A stretch of 64,000 nucleotides of DNA from Synechococcus sp. PCC 7336. Its GTDB lineage: Bacteria; Cyanobacteriota; Cyanobacteriia; Thermostichales; PCC-7336. The stretch spans positions 4,090,008 through 4,154,007 of the forward strand of contig NZ_CM001776.1 of assembly GCF_000332275.1 (NCBI RefSeq). Reading direction: 5' to 3'. Below, one piece after another: positions 33,926 through 42,819 of the stretch (within the stretch, counting starts at the first letter, position 1; each line of letters begins with the position of its first letter). The position numbers and the translations under genes are program-made. Below the pieces are notes generated by a model that was given only the letters and a program-made list of their open reading frames with translations, searched no databases and was not told the DNA's origin.

Positions 33926-35010
33926 TCTCCGGCCTATTTTCCCCGTCCCCTTGTCGTACGTCTCGGCCTGCCCCACCTGCACGCATGCAACTTCTTGAAG
34001 ATCGAAGTGGGACTGATATTGCAACCTACCTGCGGGTGGAACTCTCTCAGCGTCACGATTGGGTGTTGCTCTACGCCGATTTGCGCTATTTCCGTGCCTA
34101 CAACCAGTTCTACGGTTTTGTGGCAGGAGAGCATCTGCTGGAAGTCTTTCAGGTGCTGCTCGCAGCTCAACTCCCCGACGACTGTCACCTATATCGCGTG
34201 GGGGGAGATGAGTTTTTGGGCTTTTCGCGGGTGGATCGGGCAGAAGCAGATGCAAGCGCCATTTGCGATCGCTGGCAGCACCTTCTGGGACAGTTCTATC
34301 ACCCTCTAGATATCGAACGCGGTTTTTTGGTCGGCAACGGTCGCAACGGGATTGGCTGTCGCTGTCCGTTAGTGCAGGTATGCATCGGCCTCGTCAGCTA
34401 CACCCACCACCCCCATCCCTTGAAAATGATTCCCGAGATCTGCTCGGCAGCAGTCGCGACCAATGCTCTAGCCCGCTGCCAGCGCCAAAGCACCTTCGTC
34501 AGTGAAGATCGCATGCAAGAGGTGCTCGCTCGCAAGCAAGAGCCCTCCTCCAGTCGAGACAAGGCTTTACACCTGTGGCAGGATACCCGCGCCCCTCAAG
34601 TTAAAGTTCTAGCTATTGTGCCGGATGCGGCTCTAGCTTGCCTCTTGCAAGTACGGTTGGAACTGGAAGGCTATGAAGTGAATCTCTGTAACTCCGCCCG
34701 CGAAGCTGCTGGCTCGATCGAGGCTTGGCGCCCGAATGTGGCGATCGTCGATCCCGATCCCGAGGTTGCCACCTGTCGCTATTTGCGATCGCTCGCGAGC
34801 GAGTCGGAGATGTTGCTAGTGGCTCTCGGCAGCGACGGCGATCGCATTGCGGTGCTCGAAGCAGGTGCCGATCTGTTCGTGCCCAAACCCTTCGAGCTCG
34901 AAGATCTGCTTTATTGGATCGAACGCCTGCTTCAATCCCATCTCAAGGCAGTGGATGCCAGACTTTACGTGGCGCGTCCTGACTCTCCCTTGTCCCCTCG
35001 AACCGGTTAG
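33904..35010 (+). CDS. GGDEF plus receiver-like domain protein
   Basis: The N-terminal half is a GGDEF-type domain: LLYADLRYFRAYNQFYG, and the signature VGGDEFLGF near residue 100. The motif itself is intact, so diguanylate cyclase activity is possible. The C-terminal 120 residues form a receiver-like domain with AIVDPDPE carrying the candidate phospho-Asp and LFVPKPF carrying the Lys, but only one of the usual N-terminal acidic residues is seen, so it is partly degenerate. The order GGDEF then REC is the reverse of the common REC-GGDEF. The ATG at 33,985 is an alternative start that avoids overlap with the kinase gene. Confidence 0.75.
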   Translation: MGQFFALISGLFSPSPCRTSRPAPPARMQLLEDRSGTDIATYLRVELSQRHDWVLLYADLRYFRAYNQFYGFVAGEHLLEVFQVLLAAQLPDDCHLYRVGGDEFLGFSRVDRAEADASAICDRWQHLLGQFYHPLDIERGFLVGNGRNGIGCRCPLVQVCIGLVSYTHHPHPLKMIPEICSAAVATNALARCQRQSTFVSEDRMQEVLARKQEPSSSRDKALHLWQDTRAPQVKVLAIVPDAALACLLQVRLELEGYEVNLCNSAREAAGSIEAWRPNVAIVDPDPEVATCRYLRSLASESEMLLVALGSDGDRIAVLEAGADLFVPKPFELEDLLYWIERLLQSHLKAVDARLYVARPDSPLSPRTG

Positions 35011-35044
35011 TGCCCGATCTCTCAACTCATCCCTCAGGTGCCCG

Positions 35045-35929
35045 TTACACCTCAGCCCGAAGCAACCACAACCCCGTCACCGTTACCCCCGATTCATCGG
35101 GTAAAACCAGGAGAAAGTGCAATCCTGCGCTATCAGATTTGCGCTGCTCGAATTTCACAGCAGCATTTTGCACGGTGCGATCGTCAAATGTTGCCACAAT
35201 CCATCGATCGGCGAGTCCTGCCTCCAGCACGAGTCCATTCGGATTGCCAAAAATAAGGTGCAGAGAAACGGGGGAGGCGTCGTCAAACCAGCGGGCCAGT
35301 TGCAGCGATTGCTTTTCGCCATAAAAAATAGCTCCGGGTATTTGCACGTCTTCCCTCAATCGATTCAGGCTCAGGGAGAGCTTGAGATTGGCGATCGGGA
35401 TGGAGCGGTTGGCAAAGGCTTGTAGATCGGGACGGGAGAGGGAAGCCAGTTGCCAGCGAGTGCCTTGCAGGTCTTGGGGGAGGGGTTGAGGGGGAGGCGG
35501 ATCGAGTTCTAAGGGGTCGTATGCTTCGCCGGTGTAGCCCTCCAAGCTTGGGTAGAGTTGGTCTTGCAACTGCAACCGATGTTTGAGGGCTGGGGTATGG
35601 CGGCTGGCTTCAATCGGGATATTGAGTGACTGGCAGGCGGCTGACAGCAGGGAGAACGATTTTGGGCGAAAGACTTTGATTCGCTGCGGGGTGCAGTGGA
35701 CCTGGAACCATTGCTCGAATTGTTGAGCCACCCAGGCCGAGTTGGCCCGATCTTGCGGGCAAAAGGCAACCAGTTCTAGAGCGCGATCGCTGGTGCAGGC
35801 CAGCAGCAGCCACAGCACCTTACCTGCCTTATCTTTGAGGGGGCAGCGGTAAAAATCCACCTGCCAGACCGGTCCGACTTTTCTCAGTCTCGAATACTGC
35901 AAAGCCACGCGCGTTCCTCCGCTGGGCAA
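35045..35929 (-). CDS. Tab2/Atab2 family RNA-binding protein (DUF1092)
   Basis: This 294-residue protein has the N-terminal VWQVDFYRCPLKDKAGKVLW and the C-terminal GLADRWIVATFDD, both typical of Tab2/Atab2. In algae and plants these proteins activate translation of photosystem I mRNA (psaB). The cyanobacterial members are thought to have a related role, and the assignment to RNA binding is by family. It is monocistronic and convergent with the GGDEF gene and divergent from aroB. Confidence 0.82.
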   Translation of the reverse strand: MPSGGTRVALQYSRLRKVGPVWQVDFYRCPLKDKAGKVLWLLLACTSDRALELVAFCPQDRANSAWVAQQFEQWFQVHCTPQRIKVFRPKSFSLLSAACQSLNIPIEASRHTPALKHRLQLQDQLYPSLEGYTGEAYDPLELDPPPPQPLPQDLQGTRWQLASLSRPDLQAFANRSIPIANLKLSLSLNRLREDVQIPGAIFYGEKQSLQLARWFDDASPVSLHLIFGNPNGLVLEAGLADRWIVATFDDRTVQNAAVKFEQRKSDSAGLHFLLVLPDESGVTVTGLWLLRAEV

Positions 35930-36023
35930 AAGGGTCTCTCCCAGATAGCCTAATGGAAGATGTCTGCAATGATGACAGGAGATCCGAATTTTTACTCAGT
36001 CTTAACTTGATTTGAACACCCTG

Positions 36024-37139
36024 ATGCTAGCTGAATCTATGTCTGCTGTTTCCATTCCCGTTTGTCTGCCCGACACCCCCTACGACATTGCGATCGCCTC
36101 CAGCAGCCTGACGCAGTTGGGTTGTGCGATGGTCGAGCGCGGTTTGAGCCAAAAGGTCTTAGTGGTCAGCAATCCCGTTATCTTCAAGCACTACGGTCGG
36201 GCGGTGTTAGACGGTCTGGGCAAGGCTGATTTTATGCCCTCCACTTGCATTCTCCCTGCCGGAGAGCGCTATAAGACCCTGCGATCGGTCCAAAAAATCT
36301 ACGATGCGGCCCTCGCTGCCGGTTTGGAACGGTCTTCCACCATTGTGGCGCTGGGGGGGGGCGTGATTGGGGATATGGCAGGGTTTGCGGCGGCCACTTG
36401 GCTGCGGGGAATTCAGGTGGTGCAGGTGCCTACGACATTGCTGGCGATGGTGGATGCTGCGATCGGGGGCAAAACGGGGGTGAATCATCCCCAAGGCAAG
36501 AATCTCATCGGCGCATTCAAGCAGCCGCGCTTGGTCTGGATCGATCCAGATGTGCTGGCAACTCTGCCGCCGCGAGAGTTTCGAGCAGCGATGGCGGAGG
36601 TGATTAAATATGGGGTGATTCGGATGCCGGAGTTGTTCGAGTATCTGGAGAATTTATCTCAGCTCGCGAGCTTTCGCAGCTTCGATGCTGCAGCGTTATT
36701 TCACGCGATCGAGCAGTCGGCTCGCTGCAAGGCGGATGTGGTGGTGCAGGATGAGAAGGAGGGGGGGCTGCGGGCGGTTCTCAATTATGGGCATACGGTG
36801 GGGCATGCGATCGAGAGTGCGACGCACTATCGTCGCTACCGTCATGGCGAGGGGGTGGCGTTGGGGATGGAGGCGGCGGCCCGGATTGCGAGCAATTTGG
36901 GTTGGTGGGAGCGGGGGAATGGCGATCGCCAGCGGGATTTGATGGAGCGTTGTGGGTTGCCCGTTCGGCTGCCTGCCGAGATCGATCGCGATCGTGTTGT
37001 GGCCCTCACCCACAGCGATAAAAAGGTGAAGTCGGGGAAGGTTCGGTTTGTGTTGCCTCGGGCGATCGGGCGGGTGGAGATAACGGATGCAGTGGGGGAT
37101 GGCGATGTCTTGCAGGTGTTGGAAGCAATGCAGGCTTGA
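36024..37139 (+). CDS. aroB: 3-dehydroquinate synthase
   Basis: This 371-residue enzyme makes 3-dehydroquinate from DAHP in the shikimate pathway, using NAD and zinc. Recognisable are [14 protein letters not shown] near 108, [42 protein letters not shown] with zinc ligand His, and [16 protein letters not shown]. Starts at 36,012 (TTG), 36,024 or 36,039 are all possible. The 3' end is notable because a diverged copy of it recurs at 42,676-42,745 and 43,522-43,560 on the far side of the AT-rich island. A short hairpin with GCGATCGC and T-run lies just after the stop. Confidence 0.95.
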   Translation: MLAESMSAVSIPVCLPDTPYDIAIASSSLTQLGCAMVERGLSQKVLVVSNPVIFKHYGRAVLDGLGKADFMPSTCILPAGERYKTLRSVQKIYDAALAAGLERSSTIVALGGGVIGDMAGFAAATWLRGIQVVQVPTTLLAMVDAAIGGKTGVNHPQGKNLIGAFKQPRLVWIDPDVLATLPPREFRAAMAEVIKYGVIRMPELFEYLENLSQLASFRSFDAAALFHAIEQSARCKADVVVQDEKEGGLRAVLNYGHTVGHAIESATHYRRYRHGEGVALGMEAAARIASNLGWWERGNGDRQRDLMERCGLPVRLPAEIDRDRVVALTHSDKKVKSGKVRFVLPRAIGRVEITDAVGDGDVLQVLEAMQA

Positions 37140-38354
37140 GTTCGATTGGGTGACAGACTGTGGGGCGATCGCTTTTTGGGTAGGAGGCAGTATCTTGGGA
37201 AAGAGGATATTCGGTTAAACTAGCGATCTCGAGGGTAGGGGGAGTTCCAATACTTCGGATCAAGTATTGGACGCGCAAGTTGGTGGGTGCAAACCAATTT
37301 CTGACGCAGCCGACGGGAACCTTTGTGGTAACGACTCCCGATCTGGCTAATTGGTAGTATCCTAGCTTGCCGATGTAGGTAAAGGTCGTGATGCCTTCAA
37401 AAAAACTGCGTCTGCTGGAAAAGGCAATGGCTCAGTTACAGTTAGAACTGGCACAGCTCAGAAAAAAATTTCCTCGCAGAGGTAAGAGGCTGAGTTGCAG
37501 GAGCATCATGAGGCAGCGTATCGGTCTCTGCTGAAGCCCAATCGGCCGGGATCGGGTCGTAGGGTGGCTGTCGCCGCACCTGACGATCTTAATGTGGGCA
37601 TGGGTCAGTCAATCTGTCTTTTTCTTAATATCCCTTGGTATGATTACATTTTAAGTACTGGTATCAAGCAGCCAGATTGGAAGGAGGATATAGATTCTTT
37701 GCAAAAATAGGCTCACCGGACCTGGTATGCTAGTTCCGGCCTGATGATCGCTCAAAGCCTTGCTAGCTAAGGGTTTGCTGATAAAATACCTTTTTCTGCA
37801 GGTAAAATGGCATATAGCGGTCCTAAGCTAGGGTGATCAGCCTGTAAACAAGGTTTCCTGCACTTTTTGTGTCCTTGGATCTCTGCACAAAAGCTTAATC
37901 TATAATGCTTGTGTAGTTTGGCAAGTAGACACAGTCAGTGATGGCCTTTCCGGTTCATTCAACTTCTATGTCACCCATAAACTGGCTGAAATACCTGTCT
38001 TGTCTGCACTAAGGAGGTTTTATGGGCAACGCAGAAATCTGATGAACCTAAGGGACAAAGTAATCATCCTAGTCCTAAGCTATGTGTAAACGCCGGGATG
38101 CCTAAAGTTCAGTGCTGGCAAGGATCGGCATTTACAAGTCATCTCGGATTGCCATATCAGCTTTACTAAGCAAGGAGTTCAGCTTTTTCAAGGGTGCCAT
38201 TAGCATGGTCAGAATCGATGAGCCCAAAAATATTGATTCCTACCTTTAAGCCTGTATGATGGGGAACCAAACAATTAGGTTCTACCTTGATGCCACATAA
38301 ACAAAGATTGAGACGTTTCTATCAATAAAACATACATTTGAAGGTAAAGCTCCT
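37140..38354. other. 1.2-kb region without a recognised gene
   Basis: No confident gene is visible. Two weak coding-like stretches exist: a short frame from ATG 37,391 (MPSKKLRLLEKAMAQLQLEL) that fails after about 45 codons, with a possible continuation in another frame to 37,707, and an open stretch at about 37,830-38,087 containing VTHKLAEIPVLSALRRF, which ends in a stop and has no clear start. A perfect AAGGAGGT site precedes a six-codon ORF at 38,021. TCCTAAGCTA followed by GTAAAC occurs twice (about 37,820 and 38,072). Structured RNA or a decayed mobile element are both possible. Confidence 0.4.
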
Positions 38355-40481
38355 ATGCTGCAGTCTACCTTTCAACATTTAAAGGGAATTGGTCCGAAGA
38401 AGGAGCGCCAACTTTGGAGTTGTGGAATCCAATCTTGGGATGATTTTCTTAATAAGCAATCGCTTCAACTTACGTTATTTGCAAAAGATGCTTGCGAGGA
38501 AATTAAAAACACGATTTTAAGGGCCTCTCAAAAAGCGATTGAAGAAGAAAATTCTGATTTCTTCTTCAATCGCCTGAACAAGAAGGAACATTATAGAATC
38601 CCACTGAGTTTTCCTAAGAGAACTATTTTCCTTGATATTGAGACAACTGGACTAAGTAGATACTATGATACAATTACTATTGTTGGGTGGAGTATAGGGA
38701 ATGAATATAGAGTTTACGTTAAAGGGGATAGTGAAAGAGAACTATTGAGAGCCCTATCGTGCGCAAAAGTAATAGTTACTTTTAATGGCTCAATATTTGA
38801 TTTACCTTTTTTAAGAAAAGAATTTCCACAAATTGAAATTCCTAAATCCCATGTAGATCTTCGCTTCTTCGCTAAACGTGTAGGTCTGTCAGGAGGGCAA
38901 AAAGCAATTGAAACAAAAATTGGCTTAATCAGACATGAGTCTTTACAAGAGCTTAATGGGGAGGTGGCTCCTTTACTTTGGCATCGATATCGTAAGGGGG
39001 ATCTTGACGCACTGAAAACATTAATTTTATACAATCATGCCGATGTAGAAGGTATGAAGCATATTTTTGATTTTACCGTACATAAGATTATTGAGGGTCA
39101 AGAAATCCCCCAGGATAAACACAAGACACATCATTTTTCTGAATATCTCAGCAAAATTTCCTGGTATGCCCTCAAAGAGAATGAGACTGATGAACATAGC
39201 CAAATTAAGCTAAAGTCTTTTCAAGGCAATTCTGGTCCACTTATATCGTTTAACGATCTCCATAAATGCACTGATAGTAAAACCTCAAGTGAGACTTCAA
39301 AGCTACGAATTGTTGGCATAGATCTTACTGGTTCAGAACAGCGTGCATCAGGCTGGTGTTTGTTGGAAGGAGATCGGGCTATAACCCAACGACTTTACTC
39401 CGATGCAGATATTGTTCATATGACGCTAGAGGCAAATCCATCCCTAGTGTCTATCGACTCGCCATTATCGCTGCCAAAGGGAAGGAAGATTGTAAGTGAT
39501 GATGATCCTGGAAGAGGAGAGTATGGCATCACAAGATATTGCGAGCGAGTACTGAAAAAACGAGGGATTAATGTTTATCCATCTTTAATCAAAAGTATGC
39601 AAGGATTAACAGCAAGAGGAATTAAGCTTGCTTATAAGCTCAGAAGTTTAGGTGTTCCTGTAATTGAGAGCTACCCTGGTGCAGCTCAGGACATCATGAA
39701 TATTCCTAGAAAAAGAGTTAGCATTAAGTTTTTGGTTGATGGACTTGTAGAATTTGGAATTAAGGGTGATTTCCTCAACCATTCTGTCACTCATGACGAA
39801 CTAGATGCTATTACATCAGCCATTGTAGGATGTTTTCTATGGACTGGTAACTTTGAGGAGCTTGGAACAGACGAAGAAGATTATCTAATCATACCAAATA
39901 TAGACACTTCTAAGAATATGCTGAAAGGTAGAAAAGTTATCGGATTAAGTGGTCCTATCTCTGCTGGAAAGACAACTGCAGGAGAATTCCTTAAATCTAG
40001 GGGGTTTCACTATGAAAGATTTAGTTCCGTTTTGGCAGAACTTCTAAGAAATAGAGATATAGAAATAACACGTGAATCTTTACAGATATTCGGAGAAAAA
40101 ATCAATAAAGAGCCAGGTCAGAGATGGTTATGTCAACAACTTACTAAACATCTCCCAAATGAAGGAGATATAGTTATTGATGGCTTACGTTTTCCCGAGG
40201 ATCATGCATTTTTTGTTGAAAAATTTGGCTCTGCTTTCATGCATATTCATATCGATTCGCCTGCTGAGGTTCGTTTAGAACGGTACATCTCTAAAGGGGG
40301 AAATCAAGACGAGTTTGAACAGGCGATACAGCATCCTGTTGAAGCAGAGATTCATAAGATATCAAAGCTTGCGCATGCAACTATTTTTAATAAAATGAAT
40401 AGAGATCAGTTTCTGTCTCAACTGATTGAAGTAATTGATTGCAGTAAAGCTGTAAAGGAAGAGTCTCTCTCGTGCCCGTAA
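38355..40481 (+). CDS. HhH-DEDD exonuclease-DUF429-P-loop kinase fusion
   Basis: This 708-residue protein has four visible parts. Residues about 8-35 form a helix-hairpin-helix (LKGIGPKKERQLWSCGI). About 85-240 form a YprB-like RNase-H-fold exonuclease with D94 and E96 in FLDIETTG, D149 in NGSIFDLPF and D230 in YNHADVEG. About 318-510 form a DUF429 domain with D323 in VGIDLTGS, SIDSPLSLP and HDELDAITSA. About 528-700 form a P-loop domain (GPISAGKT at 533-540) like dephospho-CoA or dNMP kinases. All key acidic residues and the P-loop Lys are present, so it should be active on nucleic acid and nucleotides. It overlaps the next gene by 10 bp. Codon use is AT-rich, unlike its neighbours. I know of no described protein with this full order. 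Confidence 0.82.
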   Translation: MLQSTFQHLKGIGPKKERQLWSCGIQSWDDFLNKQSLQLTLFAKDACEEIKNTILRASQKAIEEENSDFFFNRLNKKEHYRIPLSFPKRTIFLDIETTGLSRYYDTITIVGWSIGNEYRVYVKGDSERELLRALSCAKVIVTFNGSIFDLPFLRKEFPQIEIPKSHVDLRFFAKRVGLSGGQKAIETKIGLIRHESLQELNGEVAPLLWHRYRKGDLDALKTLILYNHADVEGMKHIFDFTVHKIIEGQEIPQDKHKTHHFSEYLSKISWYALKENETDEHSQIKLKSFQGNSGPLISFNDLHKCTDSKTSSETSKLRIVGIDLTGSEQRASGWCLLEGDRAITQRLYSDADIVHMTLEANPSLVSIDSPLSLPKGRKIVSDDDPGRGEYGITRYCERVLKKRGINVYPSLIKSMQGLTARGIKLAYKLRSLGVPVIESYPGAAQDIMNIPRKRVSIKFLVDGLVEFGIKGDFLNHSVTHDELDAITSAIVGCFLWTGNFEELGTDEEDYLIIPNIDTSKNMLKGRKVIGLSGPISAGKTTAGEFLKSRGFHYERFSSVLAELLRNRDIEITRESLQIFGEKINKEPGQRWLCQQLTKHLPNEGDIVIDGLRFPEDHAFFVEKFGSAFMHIHIDSPAEVRLERYISKGGNQDEFEQAIQHPVEAEIHKISKLAHATIFNKMNRDQFLSQLIEVIDCSKAVKEESLSCP

Positions 40482-41515
40482 CAGTGGTTGTTGGTGGACA
40501 ATATGGCTCTGAAGGAAAAGGTAAAGTTGCCTATTGCCTTGCACGTGAATTAAATGCCCGTGTAGCAGTACGTGTGGGTGGACCGAACTCTGGGCATACA
40601 GTGATTTCGCCTTCCGGAAAGGCAATCATCTTTCAACATTTGCCTACTGCAGCATTGCTTCCAGATTTAACTTGCATACTACCAGCTGGATCCTACATCG
40701 ACCCAGAGATTTTGCTTGGAGAGATAGAAATTTCGGGGCTTTCCTCGGAACGACTACTCATCGATCCAAATGCTGTAATTATTACTGAGAGAGAACGTGA
40801 AGAGGAGTCATCAGGGGTATTGCGTAAGTCAATTGGCTCTACTTTAAGTGGTACTGGTGCTGCAGTCTGTAGAAGAGTTAAGCGTGATGGTTCAACTCAC
40901 TTGGTCAAAGATGATGTTCGTCTTCAAAAGTTTGTTAAGCCTGTATCACCTTTTATGCGAGACTGTTTAAATCAAAATTTGAGAATTATTATTGAGGGCA
41001 CACAGGGATATGGTCTATCATTGATACATTCTGAATTTTATCCTTATGCTACCAGTCGAGATACGACTGCTGCCTCTTTTGTTGCCGAAGCAGGCTTAAG
41101 TCCATTAGATGTAGATGACATAGTATTAGTACTTCGTGCTTTTCCTATCCGGGTTGCAGGTAATTCTGGATATCTGCCAAACGAGATTGACTGGTCAATT
41201 TTGACTAAGGAGTTAGGAAGTGAAACTCCAATTATTGAATATACTTCGGTTACTCAATTAGCTAGACGAATTGGACGTTTTCATCCTGATGTTGTTAGTA
41301 AGGCAATTATTGCTAATGCCCCGACTCGAATCATTTTGAACCATTTAGACTATGTTGATAATTCCTACTCTCACTTAAATGGAGCCTCAGATAAAATATT
41401 TCGCTTCCTTGATGAAGTAGAGCTTTCTATTGGGAGAACTGTTGATTATATAGGCTTAGGTCCCTCTTCGATTGTAAGATGTCTAGATGTAAAAAGAAAG
41501 GTTTGTCTGATATGA
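40472..41515 (+). CDS. PurZ-like short adenylosuccinate synthetase
   Basis: This 347-residue homologue of adenylosuccinate synthetase is much shorter than PurA (about 430). The N-terminal loop reads GGQYGSEGKGK, where PurA has GDEGKGK; the catalytic base Asp13 is Ser13 here. Other PurA landmarks remain: GGPNSGHTV, GSTLSGTGAAV, IEGTQGYGLSL, SRDTTAAS and RAFPIRVAGNSG. Phage PurZ enzymes, which make the precursor of 2-aminoadenine from dGMP, share the short length and, from memory, the loss of that Asp. So the substrate may be a deoxy- or modified purine nucleotide rather than IMP. A GTG start overlaps the upstream stop by 10 bp and the end overlaps the next start by 4 bp. It cannot be the housekeeping purA. 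Confidence 0.85.
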   Translation: MPVTVVVGGQYGSEGKGKVAYCLARELNARVAVRVGGPNSGHTVISPSGKAIIFQHLPTAALLPDLTCILPAGSYIDPEILLGEIEISGLSSERLLIDPNAVIITEREREEESSGVLRKSIGSTLSGTGAAVCRRVKRDGSTHLVKDDVRLQKFVKPVSPFMRDCLNQNLRIIIEGTQGYGLSLIHSEFYPYATSRDTTAASFVAEAGLSPLDVDDIVLVLRAFPIRVAGNSGYLPNEIDWSILTKELGSETPIIEYTSVTQLARRIGRFHPDVVSKAIIANAPTRIILNHLDYVDNSYSHLNGASDKIFRFLDEVELSIGRTVDYIGLGPSSIVRCLDVKRKVCLI

Positions 41516-42480
41516 CTTCTGATGACTTACCACGCTTTGCTGAACATTATGCCGAAGCTTATGGTCGATACGAAAACTATAAATCGACAGATCCCTTTTC
41601 GAAGATAGCCCCAGCACTTCTGAACTCAGCAGATATTGCTGACTATGTTGCCAAAACAGGGATGATTGTTCCATTCGACGATAGCTCCAAGAAACTAAAA
41701 CCAGCCTCCTATGAGGTTAACTTAAAGGGAGAATGTGTATATTGGGATTCCAATACCAATGAGAAAATGACTCTTGACATTAACGAGGGTGATGAGTTTA
41801 CTATATTCCCTAACTCAATTGCTTTCGTTACTCTAGAGCCAATTTTTCTCATACCACACTACATCGCACTTAGATTTAACTTAAAGATCACAAATGTATA
41901 TAGAGGTTTACTACTTGGAACTGGTCCTCTCGTAGATCCAGGCTTTGCTGGAAGACTTTCAATCCCATTACATAACCTGACCACTAATGAGTATAAGCTA
42001 ATAGGTGGCCAAGGTCTAATATGGATGGAGTTTACGAAGCTAAGCAAGTGGAAAAATTGGGGATCAGCACACTCAGAAGTAGATAGAAAAGGCACCTATA
42101 TTCAATTTCCACTTAGTAAAAATGAGGACTTCAAGAATGTAAATGATTATCTTCGAAAGGCAGATTCGCGATCTATTAAAAGCTCGATTCCTTCAATAAT
42201 CAAGGAGTCCCAGGAGTCTGCTAAAGCATCCGAGGAGGCGGCAAAACAGATAAGCAATCGCTTTCAGATTGCCCTCTTTGTCTCATTTTTCTTGCTTTTA
42301 ATTGGCCTCATCAACTTGACAATGTCAATCAATACCATGTCACAGAGCAATAGCATGTATGTATACAAGGCCCAGCAAGAACTAAATAATAATCACAGAG
42401 AAACTCTTGAAAGGAATGCTCTCCTGGAAAAAAAAATTCAGATACTTGAAGAGAGGTTGCAAAAACTCGAAATTCATTAA
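41512..42480 (+). CDS. dCTP deaminase/dUTPase-fold protein with TM and coiled coil
   Basis: Residues about 25-200 have the trimeric dUTPase/DCD fold: KPASYEVNLKG, FNLKITNVYRGLLLGTGPLVDPGFAG and a later LIWMEFTKL. In dCTP deaminase the next block is ...LEF, whose Glu is catalytic; here it reads RLSIPL with Pro152, so deamination is unlikely. D142 in VDPGFAG, shared with dUTPases, is kept. A membrane helix follows at about 251-273 (ALFVSFFLLLIGLINL), then a coiled coil (about 285-322). This suggests a membrane-tethered nucleotide sensor or effector. The ATG at 41,512 overlaps the previous stop as ATGA, so it is preferred over 41,479. It is the last gene of the operon. Confidence 0.78.
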   Translation: MTSDDLPRFAEHYAEAYGRYENYKSTDPFSKIAPALLNSADIADYVAKTGMIVPFDDSSKKLKPASYEVNLKGECVYWDSNTNEKMTLDINEGDEFTIFPNSIAFVTLEPIFLIPHYIALRFNLKITNVYRGLLLGTGPLVDPGFAGRLSIPLHNLTTNEYKLIGGQGLIWMEFTKLSKWKNWGSAHSEVDRKGTYIQFPLSKNEDFKNVNDYLRKADSRSIKSSIPSIIKESQESAKASEEAAKQISNRFQIALFVSFFLLLIGLINLTMSINTMSQSNSMYVYKAQQELNNNHRETLERNALLEKKIQILEERLQKLEIH

Positions 42481-42560
42481 GATTCTTATCCAATTATCTC
42501 TTTATTCTCATACCGATCCTATATTACGCTGAGCTTAATATTTCAGGACGATTATATTGC

Positions 42561-42584
42561 CTAGCCTCCTGTGGCTAGCTTTCT
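42561..42584 (+). terminator. Possible terminator of nucleotide operon
   Basis: CTAGCC and GGCTAG form a 6-bp stem with a 6-nt loop, followed by CTTTCT. The T-tract is imperfect. It lies 80 bp after the last gene of the AT-rich operon. The remaining gap to 42,819 carries only the aroB fragment. Confidence 0.45.
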
Positions 42585-42675
42585 GGCGATCTGGTAACGA
42601 AGTGTTAAGGGTGACTTCATAGAAGATTGGTATCATGTATTATCCTAACTCAAGGATTTCAGACTGAGAATGCTG

Positions 42676-42745
42676 ATCGGCGATCGCCAGCGGCAGTTGA
42701 TGGAGTATTTCGGTGTACCCATTCGGTTGCCTGCCGAGGCAGATC
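42676..42745 (+). pseudogene. Diverged aroB internal fragment
   Basis: Over about 70 bp this segment aligns without gaps to aroB codons about 300-323 (36,921-36,989), at roughly 77% identity by my hand count. Both encode GDRQRxLMExxGxPxRLPAE. No aroB homology was seen just upstream. It is read into the longest possible frame of the Uma2 gene, which is therefore chimeric and misleading; the Uma2 start is placed downstream. Confidence 0.72.
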
Positions 42746-42819
42746 TAAAAATTTCCTCTAGCCGAGATCGCTATGCTAGAGCTAGGCCCAATAGTCTCGG
42801 AGATGATGAGGGGGTATCG

